Assembly: GCA_029260795.1 (NCBI GenBank)
Contig: JAJDCO010000004.1
Span: 1-64,000 of the forward strand
Reading direction: 5' to 3'
DNA from: Planctomycetota bacterium
GTDB taxonomy: Bacteria > Planctomycetota > OFTM77
DNA: 64,000 bases
The notes under the pieces are model-generated. The model made no database searches and was not told where the DNA came from. It was given only the letters and a program-made list of their open reading frames with translations. Position numbers and translations under genes: made by a program. Positions 51,819 to 60,780 of this stretch are shown piece after piece (the stretch's first letter is position 1; each line of letters begins with the position of its first letter).

Positions 51819-54239
51819 TCAGCGAGAAAGGTCGATGATGATGTCGTCGACCGAGAGCTGAACCGGGTCACCAATCGTCAAGTCGTCGACCTCGAACTCG
51901 ATGCGGACCGCCAGGAAGCGGATGGCGTCGGTTCCGAGCCGGTCGGCTCCCCGAAACTCGCCTTCCGGCGGTGCTCCTTCGGGTGCCTCGGCGCCCGTCC
52001 AGACGAAGGCTCGGCAGCGGCCCCCCACCTCTTGAGACTGGAGTTGGACCTTCAGGACGCGCCCGTAGTCCTGGCCCAGATCGATGACCGGAGTCGTGTA
52101 CCTCGCCACATTGGTTGAGGGGTCCTGACGGGTCCGCCCCGGTTGCCGGGTCTGACCTTGAGGTCTTTGGAAGATCCAAGGGTCCGGCTCGAGGATGCTC
52201 CGAGTCGGTGCGATCTCACCCTCGAAGTCTTCGAGCTGGATCCAGCCGGGTGAGCCACCCGCAGTACCACTCTGCGCCAAGACCTGCGCTCCATCGATCG
52301 TCAGTCCGCCGGCTGCCGAGAGCAACAGGCCACCGGCTCCGCCGCCGCCGCCGCCGCCTGCTTCCGGTCCGCCCGGCGCACCGACACCTCCCCCGGCTCG
52401 AAGCTCACCACCATCGATGCGGATCGCCCCTCCCGCGATGAGCACGGCGACACCCCCCCCTCCTCCACCGCCACCTCCGTTGGCGCTCGTGCTTCGAGAA
52501 GCGCCACCACCGCCACCACCGCGACCACCGCGGAGTGCAGCTACCGCTCCCAGTGAATCCACAACCGATCGTCGTTGGCCGTCGATGAGACGCTCCGTCC
52601 ACCCGTCGATCCAGGAGCTCCGCGGAGAGCCGGAGGGCGCTGGCTCTCCGGCGAGTCCCTCGCTCCCTCCCGCCCCTCCGGTGGCGCGGCGATCGCCCGG
52701 CGCGTATCCCGTTTCGCCAGAAGTCGGCGCAGCGATCTCGAAGAGTGGCGAGATTCCCCCCTCGCCGCCCCGGCCACCGCCGGGTCCTCCCAAGCCTCCG
52801 AACGGCCTTTCGCCACGCCGGGCATCTCCGATGCCGAGCTGCCCGGGCTCACCGGAGACATCGAGGCGCCCGTGGACGACGATGTCCTCGCGCGCTCTCA
52901 GAACCAGAGGGCGGCTACCCGTCGCTCGGACCTCGACGCCGAAGGGGATCTCGATGCGATCGAAATCGAAGCGTCCACCGACCACCTCCTCGATTCCGCC
53001 GCTCGCCGTCACGAAGGCCTGCTCATCCGTATTCAAGACGATCGAGGTCTCAGGTCGCCATTCTCCGAGTGTCAGCGCGGCCGGCACTCCAGGCTCCCAA
53101 AGAAGCTCGAGCACGCCGTTGCCGCTCGTTTCGAGGCGCCACCCCGATGCGGAGACTCGAGAGCTTTCGCCTCGAGTCCGGAGAGCGCGTCCTCGGTCGA
53201 GCGCCGACAGCACGGGCTGACCTTGCTCACCTTCGAGAAACCCGAGCGTCAGGCGGCTTCGCCCGCGAGGAGTCGTCGGAGTGACAACGAGCAGGCAGCC
53301 GAGCTGGTCTCGAAACGGGACGATCGGAAACCCGCTGAGGTCGCGGATGCTGGACTCACCGGACTCATCCAGAACGAACTCGAAGGCCAGTGTGAACGGA
53401 CGGATGGCGGACTGGAATCCGTCCAAGGGACGAACGGTCAAGATCGATCCGTCGTCATCATGCGAAAGGATCACCTCGGCCGACACACTCCGAGGCGTCG
53501 CCTCATCGATCACCCAAACCTGGATGTCCTTCGAGCTCAACGGCTCCTCACCGCGCGCAACCGGGAGCAGGTGCTTGTTGAAGTGGAAGTCGAGACCATG
53601 TCCGAGAAACGACTCGCTCAGCTTTCTATCGAGAGGGATGCGTTGACGCCAGGCGATCGGCTCATCCCGGATGCTCAGCGACACGATCGTCGCTCGCTCG
53701 TCGAGTCGAGGATCCCAATACAAGCGGTTGACGTCATCATCGGCTCGCGTTCGGAACGAGAACTCGTAGCTTCGGTCCAAGGGACGGTAGTCTTTGGTGA
53801 AGACACCCGTGAAGTGGGGGAAGCCCCGGACGATGACGCGATACTCGGTATCCGGCAGAAGGCCACCATCGCGCAGGGTGCGATGTGCCAGGAGGGGCTC
53901 GAAGGTCACGCGCTGAGGTTCCCGCACGAACCTCCCTCGGGCGAGGCGGCCATCGCGAGTCTCCACGCGAATGGAGTCTGCGTTCAGAGAGAAGGCCCCG
54001 ACGTCTTCGGAGAATTCGATGACGAGGGGCTCGTTGAGCCTCAGATCCTGGAGACCGTGAAAGTCGGGTGGTCTCGGCAGAAAGAGGGCGCTCGGTCGCT
54101 CCGCCGCCTCTTCACTACATCCTGGTAAGCCAACGACCAGCGCTACGGCGGTGAAGCCCGCAAGACTGAAAGATCGATCGGCGATGAGGAGTCGCTCGAC
54201 CCGCCCCATCACGTCCCTGATCCAAGATCCCGCGCTCAT
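51819..54239 (-). CDS. Giant Gly-rich lipoprotein with SbsA-type Ig-like domain (copy B)
   Basis: This 806-residue predicted lipoprotein has lipobox LPGC (Cys41) after a longer basic leader. A domain with LVIEFSEDVGAFSLNADSIR is the SbsA-like Ig type. The shared family module is present (IVLNTDEQAFVT, GRFDFDRIEIPFGV, GSRPLVLRAREDI, GRLDVSGEPG). Gly-rich tracts follow from about residue 470 to 665, with runs of 7-9 Gly between short hydrophobic strands such as GGAIRIDGGEL. A beta-rich C-terminus ends VDDIIIDLSR. An AAGGAAA precedes the ATG. It is the last of three tandem family members. It contains an 8-base C run (52453-52460). Confidence 0.78.
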   Translation of the reverse strand: MSAGSWIRDVMGRVERLLIADRSFSLAGFTAVALVVGLPGCSEEAAERPSALFLPRPPDFHGLQDLRLNEPLVIEFSEDVGAFSLNADSIRVETRDGRLARGRFVREPQRVTFEPLLAHRTLRDGGLLPDTEYRVIVRGFPHFTGVFTKDYRPLDRSYEFSFRTRADDDVNRLYWDPRLDERATIVSLSIRDEPIAWRQRIPLDRKLSESFLGHGLDFHFNKHLLPVARGEEPLSSKDIQVWVIDEATPRSVSAEVILSHDDDGSILTVRPLDGFQSAIRPFTLAFEFVLDESGESSIRDLSGFPIVPFRDQLGCLLVVTPTTPRGRSRLTLGFLEGEQGQPVLSALDRGRALRTRGESSRVSASGWRLETSGNGVLELLWEPGVPAALTLGEWRPETSIVLNTDEQAFVTASGGIEEVVGGRFDFDRIEIPFGVEVRATGSRPLVLRAREDIVVHGRLDVSGEPGQLGIGDARRGERPFGGLGGPGGGRGGEGGISPLFEIAAPTSGETGYAPGDRRATGGAGGSEGLAGEPAPSGSPRSSWIDGWTERLIDGQRRSVVDSLGAVAALRGGRGGGGGGASRSTSANGGGGGGGGGVAVLIAGGAIRIDGGELRAGGGVGAPGGPEAGGGGGGGAGGLLLSAAGGLTIDGAQVLAQSGTAGGSPGWIQLEDFEGEIAPTRSILEPDPWIFQRPQGQTRQPGRTRQDPSTNVARYTTPVIDLGQDYGRVLKVQLQSQEVGGRCRAFVWTGAEAPEGAPPEGEFRGADRLGTDAIRFLAVRIEFEVDDLTIGDPVQLSVDDIIIDLSR

Positions 54240-54545
54240 CGCTATTTCCTTGCTTGGCCGAGCCTCGCCGTTCCCGATGCGTTCCGGCCGCGAACGGGAT
54301 CACGCGGAGGGCGCCGGGGCCCCTGGTGAAGCGCCCGTTCGAGCGACTCGCTCCACGTCCGAGCACTCCCGACGGCTCCGAGTATCGAAGGTACTCCAAG
54401 GCCTCGCCCCGTGAAAGAGACTGAATCTTGGTCGCCGAAGGCATGCCGATCCTTCCCACGAACCGCGAGAACCAAAAAGACCGGGCGCCGCTGGATTCCC
54501 AGCGGCGCCCAGTGAGAGTCTGGCTCTCGTGAATCGTCGGTCCGC
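54240..54545. other. Intergenic region (306 bp) between lipoprotein copies B and C
   Basis: It holds the terminator of copy C at 54483-54510 and should contain the promoter of copy B. No gene or RNA was seen. Confidence 0.6.
54483..54510 (-). terminator. Intrinsic terminator of lipoprotein copy C
   Basis: A perfect 12-bp stem pairs GGGCGCCGCTGG (54483-54494) with CCAGCGGCGCCC (54499-54510) around an ATTC loop. On the minus strand it is followed by GGTCTTTTTGG. This is a clear rho-independent terminator 35 bp past the stop. Confidence 0.9.
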
Positions 54546-57353
54546 TCAGAAGCGCACGCCGAAGTCGAGACGGTCGATCAGAGGACGCGAGGCCGTCAGG
54601 TTCACCTGGCCATCGAGTGCTGTATTGAAGCGGGCCCGGAAGCGCACGAAGCGCTTGCCGTTGAGATCGGAGATGTCGCTGGTCCAGACATCCGGGCCAG
54701 GCACGATGGTGGTGGCGTCCGGCTTGCCGGTTCCGCGGGGCTCGAGCTCGTCCGCAGCTTGCCACTCGATCACGACCTGCGTGTTCGGAGCGATGAAGTT
54801 CGTACGATTCGTGCCGTTGACATCCGAGTTGATGGCGAAGTACGTCGTGTCGAGCACGTTCCCGGCCGCATCGGTCAGAACGATGCCCGAGGCATCGACG
54901 CCGGAGAAATCGAACTGCGGCCAGCCGGGTCCCTTGCGATCGGTCTCCCCAGTGAAGATCCAACCGGAGCGAGCCGACGAGAGATTCGAGAACTCACTCA
55001 GATCGCGAGAGAGGGGCATGGGAGTGCGGTTGATGCACTCACCGGGCTCTTTCGGGCAGTCGAGGGCAGCGCAGTCGTCGAGGTCGACGTACCACTCCGG
55101 GTCCTCGTTGAACTCACCCCCGACCACGTCGCTGAAGGCCGGAATGAGGATGGCGCCAGCGATCTGCCGATTCGGACCTTCGATCTGAATCACACCGGAG
55201 CCGCCCCAGCCACCGACGTACGTGTTGTTGCTCACCTGTCCGGGCTGCCCCCCCGTGGGGTCACCCGAGGTGAAGCCACCACCGACGCTCAGAATACCAG
55301 CGACGTTGATGGTGCCGAGGGAGTGCAGGATGATGGTGCCACCGGCACCGCCGCCACCGCCGCCGCCCCACTTGCTCTCGCCGTTGTTCGAACCGCCACC
55401 GCCAGCTCCGCCGGAGCAATCGACGATCGCGTTCTCTTCGACGATGATGTTTCCGAGCGCGGCAAGGTAGACCATGCCGCCACCACCACCACCGCCAGCG
55501 CCGGAGTCGTCGGTGTTCGAGGTGGCAGGCGGCGAAGGCTCACCGAGCTGATCACCACCGCCACCACCGCCTTGACCGCCTCCTGCATCCGCGACATCGA
55601 ATTCGCCGCCGCGTCCGTAGAAGTTATTGGTCTCGTCGGGATCCTGGAATTGGACGCCACCGGCCGGGCCGGCGGGAGTCCCCTTGCCACCGGTCTCGCC
55701 GTCGGCCTGAAGGCAGCCGTTGGCGTCCCGGTTACGGTTGTTGCGATTGCGGCCCTGCGTCAAGTGAGAGCCACCACCGCCACCACCGCCTGTCGGATCG
55801 GAGCTGCTGCCAGGAGGTCCGGCCGTCATGCCGCCCTGCCCACCGGCGCCCTGCGTTTGGAAAGGGCCGCGCCCCGGATCACCGCCATTGACGGACTGGA
55901 TGCCGGAACGCCCGGAGTCATGCGGGCTTCCGTTTCCTCCATCGCCACCCGAAGGTCCGGCCTTGCCGCCGTTCGCGACCTGCCCACCGAGGTTCGGGAC
56001 GGTAAAGAGGCTCCGCCCCGATGCACCTGAGGCGTTGATGGCCGTTGGCGTCTGAGGCGTCGGGCCCGCTGCGATTCGGATCGACTTCGTGGCGTAAATG
56101 AAGAGCGGCCGGGAGCCGACGACCCTCAAGGACGATCCGGACTCCATGACGAACTCGGTAAAGTTGAACACGCCTCCGTTGACAGTGACGAGGCCGTTGT
56201 TCGTCAGCAAGAGCTGCGAATCGGTGTCGAAGACGACGTTCTCGTTGAAGTTCAGCTTGAACGGACCGAGGGCACCGGTACCCGGGAAGGGCCGAGAGGC
56301 CTTGAGCGCACGGACGCCGCCGGTGCTCCACTCAGCGATCGCATAGCCATCGATCGTGCCACGCCGGTCGAAGCGACCCTGGGAGTTGAAGCCTTCGGAG
56401 AAAGTATCCGGGAAGCCGTTCTCGCCGGAGTTGACGTTTCGCGTCCGGAAGGCGGTCGCGAAGTTGACGCCTCCGATGGCGGAGTTTCCTTCGCCGATGA
56501 TGTCGCGCAAGCTGTTCGCAAAGCGGACCTCGAGCTCCGTGTCGACAGGCAGGATGCCCGCGGGCCGGAGGACGATCCGAGTCTCCTCGACGTCATTACG
56601 AGCCAAGATCGGTGTCGTCGGGACGATTCTCTGACGGAACGTGTCCCAGAGAAAGATCGTTTGCTTGTTGATGTTGTCCGCGGTCGGCAGCAGTGGCTGA
56701 TTGAAGAAGACCTCGATCTCGAACGGAGCGTCCGAGAAGAGGTTGAGCGACTGATTGGCGGCGCCATTGAGAGGCGTCGTGCCGACGACCTGAGGCGGTC
56801 CGGCGACCGGATCATCAAAGATGGCCGAAAGAGGCGTGTTGGCGTCGATGTTGATCATCGAAAACCTCACCGTACCACCGGCGGCCAAAGCGCGGTCGCG
56901 TTGCGATCGAACCGTGCGCCCCGTCGAGCTGGAGGTTGCGAAGCGCACCTCGTACTCGTTGCCTTCCTTCAGTCCCGCGTCGCCGAACTCCGGCTCGGTC
57001 GGGAAGGTCGGGATGAAGCGCACAGTGGTTGGATCGAACGGGTCGAGGCGGAAGAAACCCGTCACCGGCTCGGAGTTGGAGAGATTCCGGAAGGTGACGG
57101 TCTCGAACGAGACCGTATTGATGTTCACGGGCTGGGAGAACTTGAGCGTGATCTCTCGGTTGAGAGGCAAGCTGGTTTGGCCAGCGACGTTGCTGAACTC
57201 GAAGGTCAGCGTTCCGTCACCGGGGCCACCGGCCTTTCCTCCGGAGTTGCTGCAGGCGCCGAGACCGGCTCCGAGAGTCGCAGCCAAGATCAACGCACCC
57301 CAGCGTCGGTTCCACCGAACCGCAGTGGTGGTGCTGAAGCCAATCGCTCGCAT
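54546..57353 (-). CDS. Giant Gly-rich lipoprotein with SbsA-type Ig-like domains (copy C)
   Basis: This 935-residue predicted lipoprotein has lipobox LGAC (Cys34). Two Ig-like domains of the SbsA type follow (ITLKFSQPVNINTVSFETVT and FEIEVFFNQPLLPTADNI). The shared module appears as VVFDTDSQLLLTNNGLVTV, GVFNFTEFVMESGS and GSRPLFIYATKSIRI. A Gly-rich region (about 480-770) alternates runs of 6-8 Gly with strands such as GNIIVEENAIVDCSGG. The C-terminal region contains DFSGVDASGIVLTD and ends SRPLIDRLDFGVRF. The start was set at the ATG before the lipoprotein signal. It is the middle gene of a tandem trio, with its own terminator. Confidence 0.8.
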   Translation of the reverse strand: MRAIGFSTTTAVRWNRRWGALILAATLGAGLGACSNSGGKAGGPGDGTLTFEFSNVAGQTSLPLNREITLKFSQPVNINTVSFETVTFRNLSNSEPVTGFFRLDPFDPTTVRFIPTFPTEPEFGDAGLKEGNEYEVRFATSSSTGRTVRSQRDRALAAGGTVRFSMINIDANTPLSAIFDDPVAGPPQVVGTTPLNGAANQSLNLFSDAPFEIEVFFNQPLLPTADNINKQTIFLWDTFRQRIVPTTPILARNDVEETRIVLRPAGILPVDTELEVRFANSLRDIIGEGNSAIGGVNFATAFRTRNVNSGENGFPDTFSEGFNSQGRFDRRGTIDGYAIAEWSTGGVRALKASRPFPGTGALGPFKLNFNENVVFDTDSQLLLTNNGLVTVNGGVFNFTEFVMESGSSLRVVGSRPLFIYATKSIRIAAGPTPQTPTAINASGASGRSLFTVPNLGGQVANGGKAGPSGGDGGNGSPHDSGRSGIQSVNGGDPGRGPFQTQGAGGQGGMTAGPPGSSSDPTGGGGGGGSHLTQGRNRNNRNRDANGCLQADGETGGKGTPAGPAGGVQFQDPDETNNFYGRGGEFDVADAGGGQGGGGGGDQLGEPSPPATSNTDDSGAGGGGGGGMVYLAALGNIIVEENAIVDCSGGAGGGGSNNGESKWGGGGGGGAGGTIILHSLGTINVAGILSVGGGFTSGDPTGGQPGQVSNNTYVGGWGGSGVIQIEGPNRQIAGAILIPAFSDVVGGEFNEDPEWYVDLDDCAALDCPKEPGECINRTPMPLSRDLSEFSNLSSARSGWIFTGETDRKGPGWPQFDFSGVDASGIVLTDAAGNVLDTTYFAINSDVNGTNRTNFIAPNTQVVIEWQAADELEPRGTGKPDATTIVPGPDVWTSDISDLNGKRFVRFRARFNTALDGQVNLTASRPLIDRLDFGVRF

Positions 57354-57415
57354 GGAGGCCTCCGTGCTGAGAGCTGTCCGGTTATTCCGGTCAGCGTCGA
57401 GTTTCGTTCTGAAGA

Positions 57416-57442
57416 GCGAGCCCGGATGGGATCCGGGCTCGC
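57416..57442 (-). terminator. Hairpin terminator of lipoprotein copy D
   Basis: A perfect 12-bp stem pairs GCGAGCCCGGAT (57416-57427) with ATCCGGGCTCGC (57431-57442) around GGG. It lies 27 bp beyond the stop of the gene at 57470. TCTTC follows on the minus strand. Confidence 0.7.
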
Positions 57443-57469
57443 GAGATGGCATCCGTCGACTCACTCGGC

Positions 57470-60439
57470 TCAGTTGAGCGGAATGAGAGAGTACGGCACG
57501 GCGAGGGAGTCGATTCCGGGCACCTGCTCGGTCTCGGGATTCGCCTTGAAGGTCAGGCGGAACATCAGCGAGACACGACCATCGAGGATGTTGTGGCTCG
57601 TCGACCATTCGGTCGGGTTCGTTCCACTACCGTCGTCGGCACCGCGGTACTCGACGTCGATCTGAGTACCGGTCGGCAACAACGCGAGATCGGGTTCGAA
57701 GACCGGAGCGTTCCAGTCGAGCTCGAATCCGGCCGGCGCACCCTCGAAGATCTCGAACCATGTCGACTCGGCCTTGGTCTCGACGATCTTGAAGTCGAAG
57801 CGATGGATGTAGATGGAGTTGTCACCCCACTGGTTGGTGTTGCCACCGGTTCCACCGGCTCGATCGAGGCTCCACGGATCACTGACGACGAAACCGGCCA
57901 TCCCAGCCGTGAAGATACGGAAGGCCGGATCGGCCCAGCCCTGAACCGAGATGAAGATCTTGTACCCGTTGTATCCACCGGCTGGCGACGCGGCGACCCC
58001 CATGTCGAGCAGAATGCTGCTGACGGTATTGTAGGGGAAGCTGCGGTCAAACTTCGGGAAGTCGACGCGGAAGGGGTTCGGCAAGTTGGTCGGGGGACGA
58101 ACCGAGTAGGTCCGGCCTCTGTCGATGACGGTAGTCGGGCTCGGCGGATCGTCCTTCTTGATGTTCTGCGCGAAGAACTGCTTCAGGCCGGAGCGCGGAT
58201 CGGTCAGGAAGCCACCCGAGTTGGTCTTGGTATTCGGGACCACGTGGGTGTGGGAGACGTCGATGCTGAATTCGTTCCAGGTATCTGCGAACACGACATC
58301 ACCGATCGGCGCCCAGGCGAGGCCGGTCATCGTCCATACCGAGCCTGAAGCACCACCGCTGCTCAGAATCGTGCGCGGCACGCAGTGCTGGATGCGGGCT
58401 CCATTCGGATTGAACGGCGTCTGGACACCCGGAGGGAAGTTCGGGGTGATGGCGGGGGCGCCGTCGGTCGGCGTGAAGTTCTCCAGGTCATGGCTCCAGC
58501 TGAAAACCGGGCCACCCTCGATCACGCTCGGCGGCGAGCTCTGGTTGTGGTTGTTTCCGACGATGTTGTTGTAGGTCGTGAGGTCATCGAAGGTCTCGAG
58601 AAACAGGCCACCCTCGATCGCTTCAATGTCTTCCTTCACCACGAAGCGGAAGCGAAGTCCTTCGAAACCGACCTCATCCGCGGAGAAGATCGTGTCGGGA
58701 AGACCCGTCCGGATGCCCCGACCGGCCAAGTCGGTGATTCCTTCGACCGGCGACGTATTCGGATTGTCGGTCCGCACGACCAGAATGTACTCACTGCCTT
58801 CGCTTCCCCAACCCTGCGGCTGCAGCGGCGGACGGAAGATGAACTCGGTGAGCGAGGCATTGCTCTCTACGCGGCCAAAGTAGGCATCGGCGGGGAACTT
58901 CGGATCTCCACCATTCTTGACACAGAACATGGTCGAGAACGGCCCGATGGACTCGGGATTCATCGGCTCGCTGAACCGCAAGTGAATGGCCGAGAAGTTC
59001 GGAACCTGCTCGACGATGTCATTCGTCGAGACGCGGTTGCGGTACTTGAACTCGATCAAGCTCAGGCTGCTCACGGCGCTCGGGAAGTTGAGAACACCTT
59101 CGATCTCACCCGTGTCGTAGTAGATCCGACCGCCCAAGGTCGTCCCGTAGCTGGCGAGGATCGTACCGCCTTGGACCATCCCGAACGGGAAGGTCACCAC
59201 GCCGCTGATGGTTGCTGTCGCGTAGTCGACCACACCCGTGCCACCGATCGAGCCGGCACCGTTGTCGGTCACGGTATTCGTCGGGTCATCGGGGTCCCGG
59301 AGGGTCAGTGATCCGGCAGCGATTGGCGCGATCGAAAGCGAGACGCCGGCGCCGAAGTCTTGGTTGTTGCCGTCCGCGGTCGCCTGGCCAGTATCTTCAC
59401 CCTCGATCGAGACCGGGGCGTTGATCAGGCCGTAGTCCGGGATGTCGTCGTTGTTGGCGTCGATCGGCTGATCGACGAGGCGATTGGGCAAGTTGCCCTT
59501 TTCGGTGATCTGCACCGAGCCCGGCACGACGGGAGTGCGTACCAGGAAGTTCGTGTCGTTTCCAAAGTTCACGACTCGCGAGTCGTTGCCGAAGATGTTG
59601 AAGTTCTCGACCGGCGCCTGAGCCTCGTCATCATTCGGCGGAAAGTCGAAGAACACGACATCGGCGATGTCGAACGGGTTCGGGAAGAGATTGCCGACGT
59701 ACTCCTCACCGAGACGCGTCAGGATGAACGGGTCGGTCGAGTCCGGCAGGTAGCCGCGTGACTTGTCGAAGTCGCCGCCGGAGCGGAACCGGATCCAAAT
59801 GTCCACCTGGCCCGACTCGACATCCACCGTGCGAGCCGTGACCGAGCGCCCCTTGGTGTTGCGCACGACCGAGTTCGCTTGGGTGGGGATCAGAATCTGG
59901 AGGTTCGAGGCGTCGGAGATGAAGCTCTTTGGCAGCCCTTGCGGGTTCAGCGGCAGCTCGGGGTTGGTGAGCTGATCAAACGATTCGATCGCGGGATCGA
60001 AGATCACGTCCCGGCCATTGACGATGTAACGGCCTCGGACGAGCCGAGAAGGCGCATCGCCGTCCCGGACTTGGATGGTGTTCGTATCCGCCGTCGCGGG
60101 GTTGACCTGATCGGAGAAGCGCAACAGCAAAGCCGCGTTCCGAGGAACGAACAGGTTACTGATGACGTTCGAATCCAAGGATCGGATCTCGGTCCCCGGA
60201 TCGATCACCTCGATCAGCTCACCCGTCGCGGGATCCAACGAGACCTCGCTATCCGGTGGCATCAGTTGATCGACGCCGTTGACCTTGACCAGGCGTCCGT
60301 AGAACACCGAGTTCAGAGTCATCGTGGAATCGGTGCCCGGTGCCGAGCTTCCGCTGCCGCTACTGCACCCCCAGACGCTCACGCTGGTCGCGATCGTCAG
60401 GAGAAGGGTGAATGCCCGTCTCATGCTCCAGTCCTTCAT
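57470..60439 (-). CDS. Giant lipoprotein with SbsA-type Ig-like domains (copy D, no Gly-rich region)
   Basis: This 989-residue predicted lipoprotein has lipobox VWGC (Cys25) and a Ser/Gly linker. At least two SbsA-like Ig domains are visible (ALLLRFSDQVNPATADTNTI and FSAIHLRFSEPMNPESIGPF). A central repeat-like region includes INAPVSIEGEDTGQATADGN and TISGVVTFPFG. A long beta-rich C-terminal domain contains SIYIHRFDFKIVETKAE and ends AVPYSLIPLN. Unlike copies A-C it lacks poly-Gly tracts and the GSxPL module. The ATG at 60439 follows AGGAGTGGAG; an ATG five codons later is possible. It is the first of the tandem trio. Function is unknown. Confidence 0.78.
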   Translation of the reverse strand: MKDWSMRRAFTLLLTIATSVSVWGCSSGSGSSAPGTDSTMTLNSVFYGRLVKVNGVDQLMPPDSEVSLDPATGELIEVIDPGTEIRSLDSNVISNLFVPRNAALLLRFSDQVNPATADTNTIQVRDGDAPSRLVRGRYIVNGRDVIFDPAIESFDQLTNPELPLNPQGLPKSFISDASNLQILIPTQANSVVRNTKGRSVTARTVDVESGQVDIWIRFRSGGDFDKSRGYLPDSTDPFILTRLGEEYVGNLFPNPFDIADVVFFDFPPNDDEAQAPVENFNIFGNDSRVVNFGNDTNFLVRTPVVPGSVQITEKGNLPNRLVDQPIDANNDDIPDYGLINAPVSIEGEDTGQATADGNNQDFGAGVSLSIAPIAAGSLTLRDPDDPTNTVTDNGAGSIGGTGVVDYATATISGVVTFPFGMVQGGTILASYGTTLGGRIYYDTGEIEGVLNFPSAVSSLSLIEFKYRNRVSTNDIVEQVPNFSAIHLRFSEPMNPESIGPFSTMFCVKNGGDPKFPADAYFGRVESNASLTEFIFRPPLQPQGWGSEGSEYILVVRTDNPNTSPVEGITDLAGRGIRTGLPDTIFSADEVGFEGLRFRFVVKEDIEAIEGGLFLETFDDLTTYNNIVGNNHNQSSPPSVIEGGPVFSWSHDLENFTPTDGAPAITPNFPPGVQTPFNPNGARIQHCVPRTILSSGGASGSVWTMTGLAWAPIGDVVFADTWNEFSIDVSHTHVVPNTKTNSGGFLTDPRSGLKQFFAQNIKKDDPPSPTTVIDRGRTYSVRPPTNLPNPFRVDFPKFDRSFPYNTVSSILLDMGVAASPAGGYNGYKIFISVQGWADPAFRIFTAGMAGFVVSDPWSLDRAGGTGGNTNQWGDNSIYIHRFDFKIVETKAESTWFEIFEGAPAGFELDWNAPVFEPDLALLPTGTQIDVEYRGADDGSGTNPTEWSTSHNILDGRVSLMFRLTFKANPETEQVPGIDSLAVPYSLIPLN

Positions 60440-60780
60440 ATCTCCACTCCTGTGCGTCCCACTCAAACGCCCGGCAACGACGCGGGAACGCTTGCTTTCG
60501 CGGCACCGCCCCGACTCGGTGGACCGAGCGGTGCGGGCACGAGCCTCAACTCCGGTTGTTTTCAGGCCGATTCCGCCTGCGATTCTTGCTACTGGGAACC
60601 GTAGAGGCAAACACAATGCCAGAGGGCCTTCCATCAAAATCTTCGCTCGGCTCGGGTAACTCGTGACCCCGAACACTTTATGGATGCCTCGCCAGCCGCC
60701 TCCCTCGTCTCACCTCCCCGACCGCCCATGAGCGCGCGCCCCACGACCACCTCGCCGTGCGATTTCGCACGGCCCACCCC
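60440..60780. other. Intergenic region (341 bp) between copy D and pyrB
   Basis: It presumably contains the promoter of copy D. A small hairpin GCCGTGCGA/TCGCACGGC at 60754-60773 lies just after the pyrB stop but has no T-tract. No gene was recognised. Confidence 0.5.
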
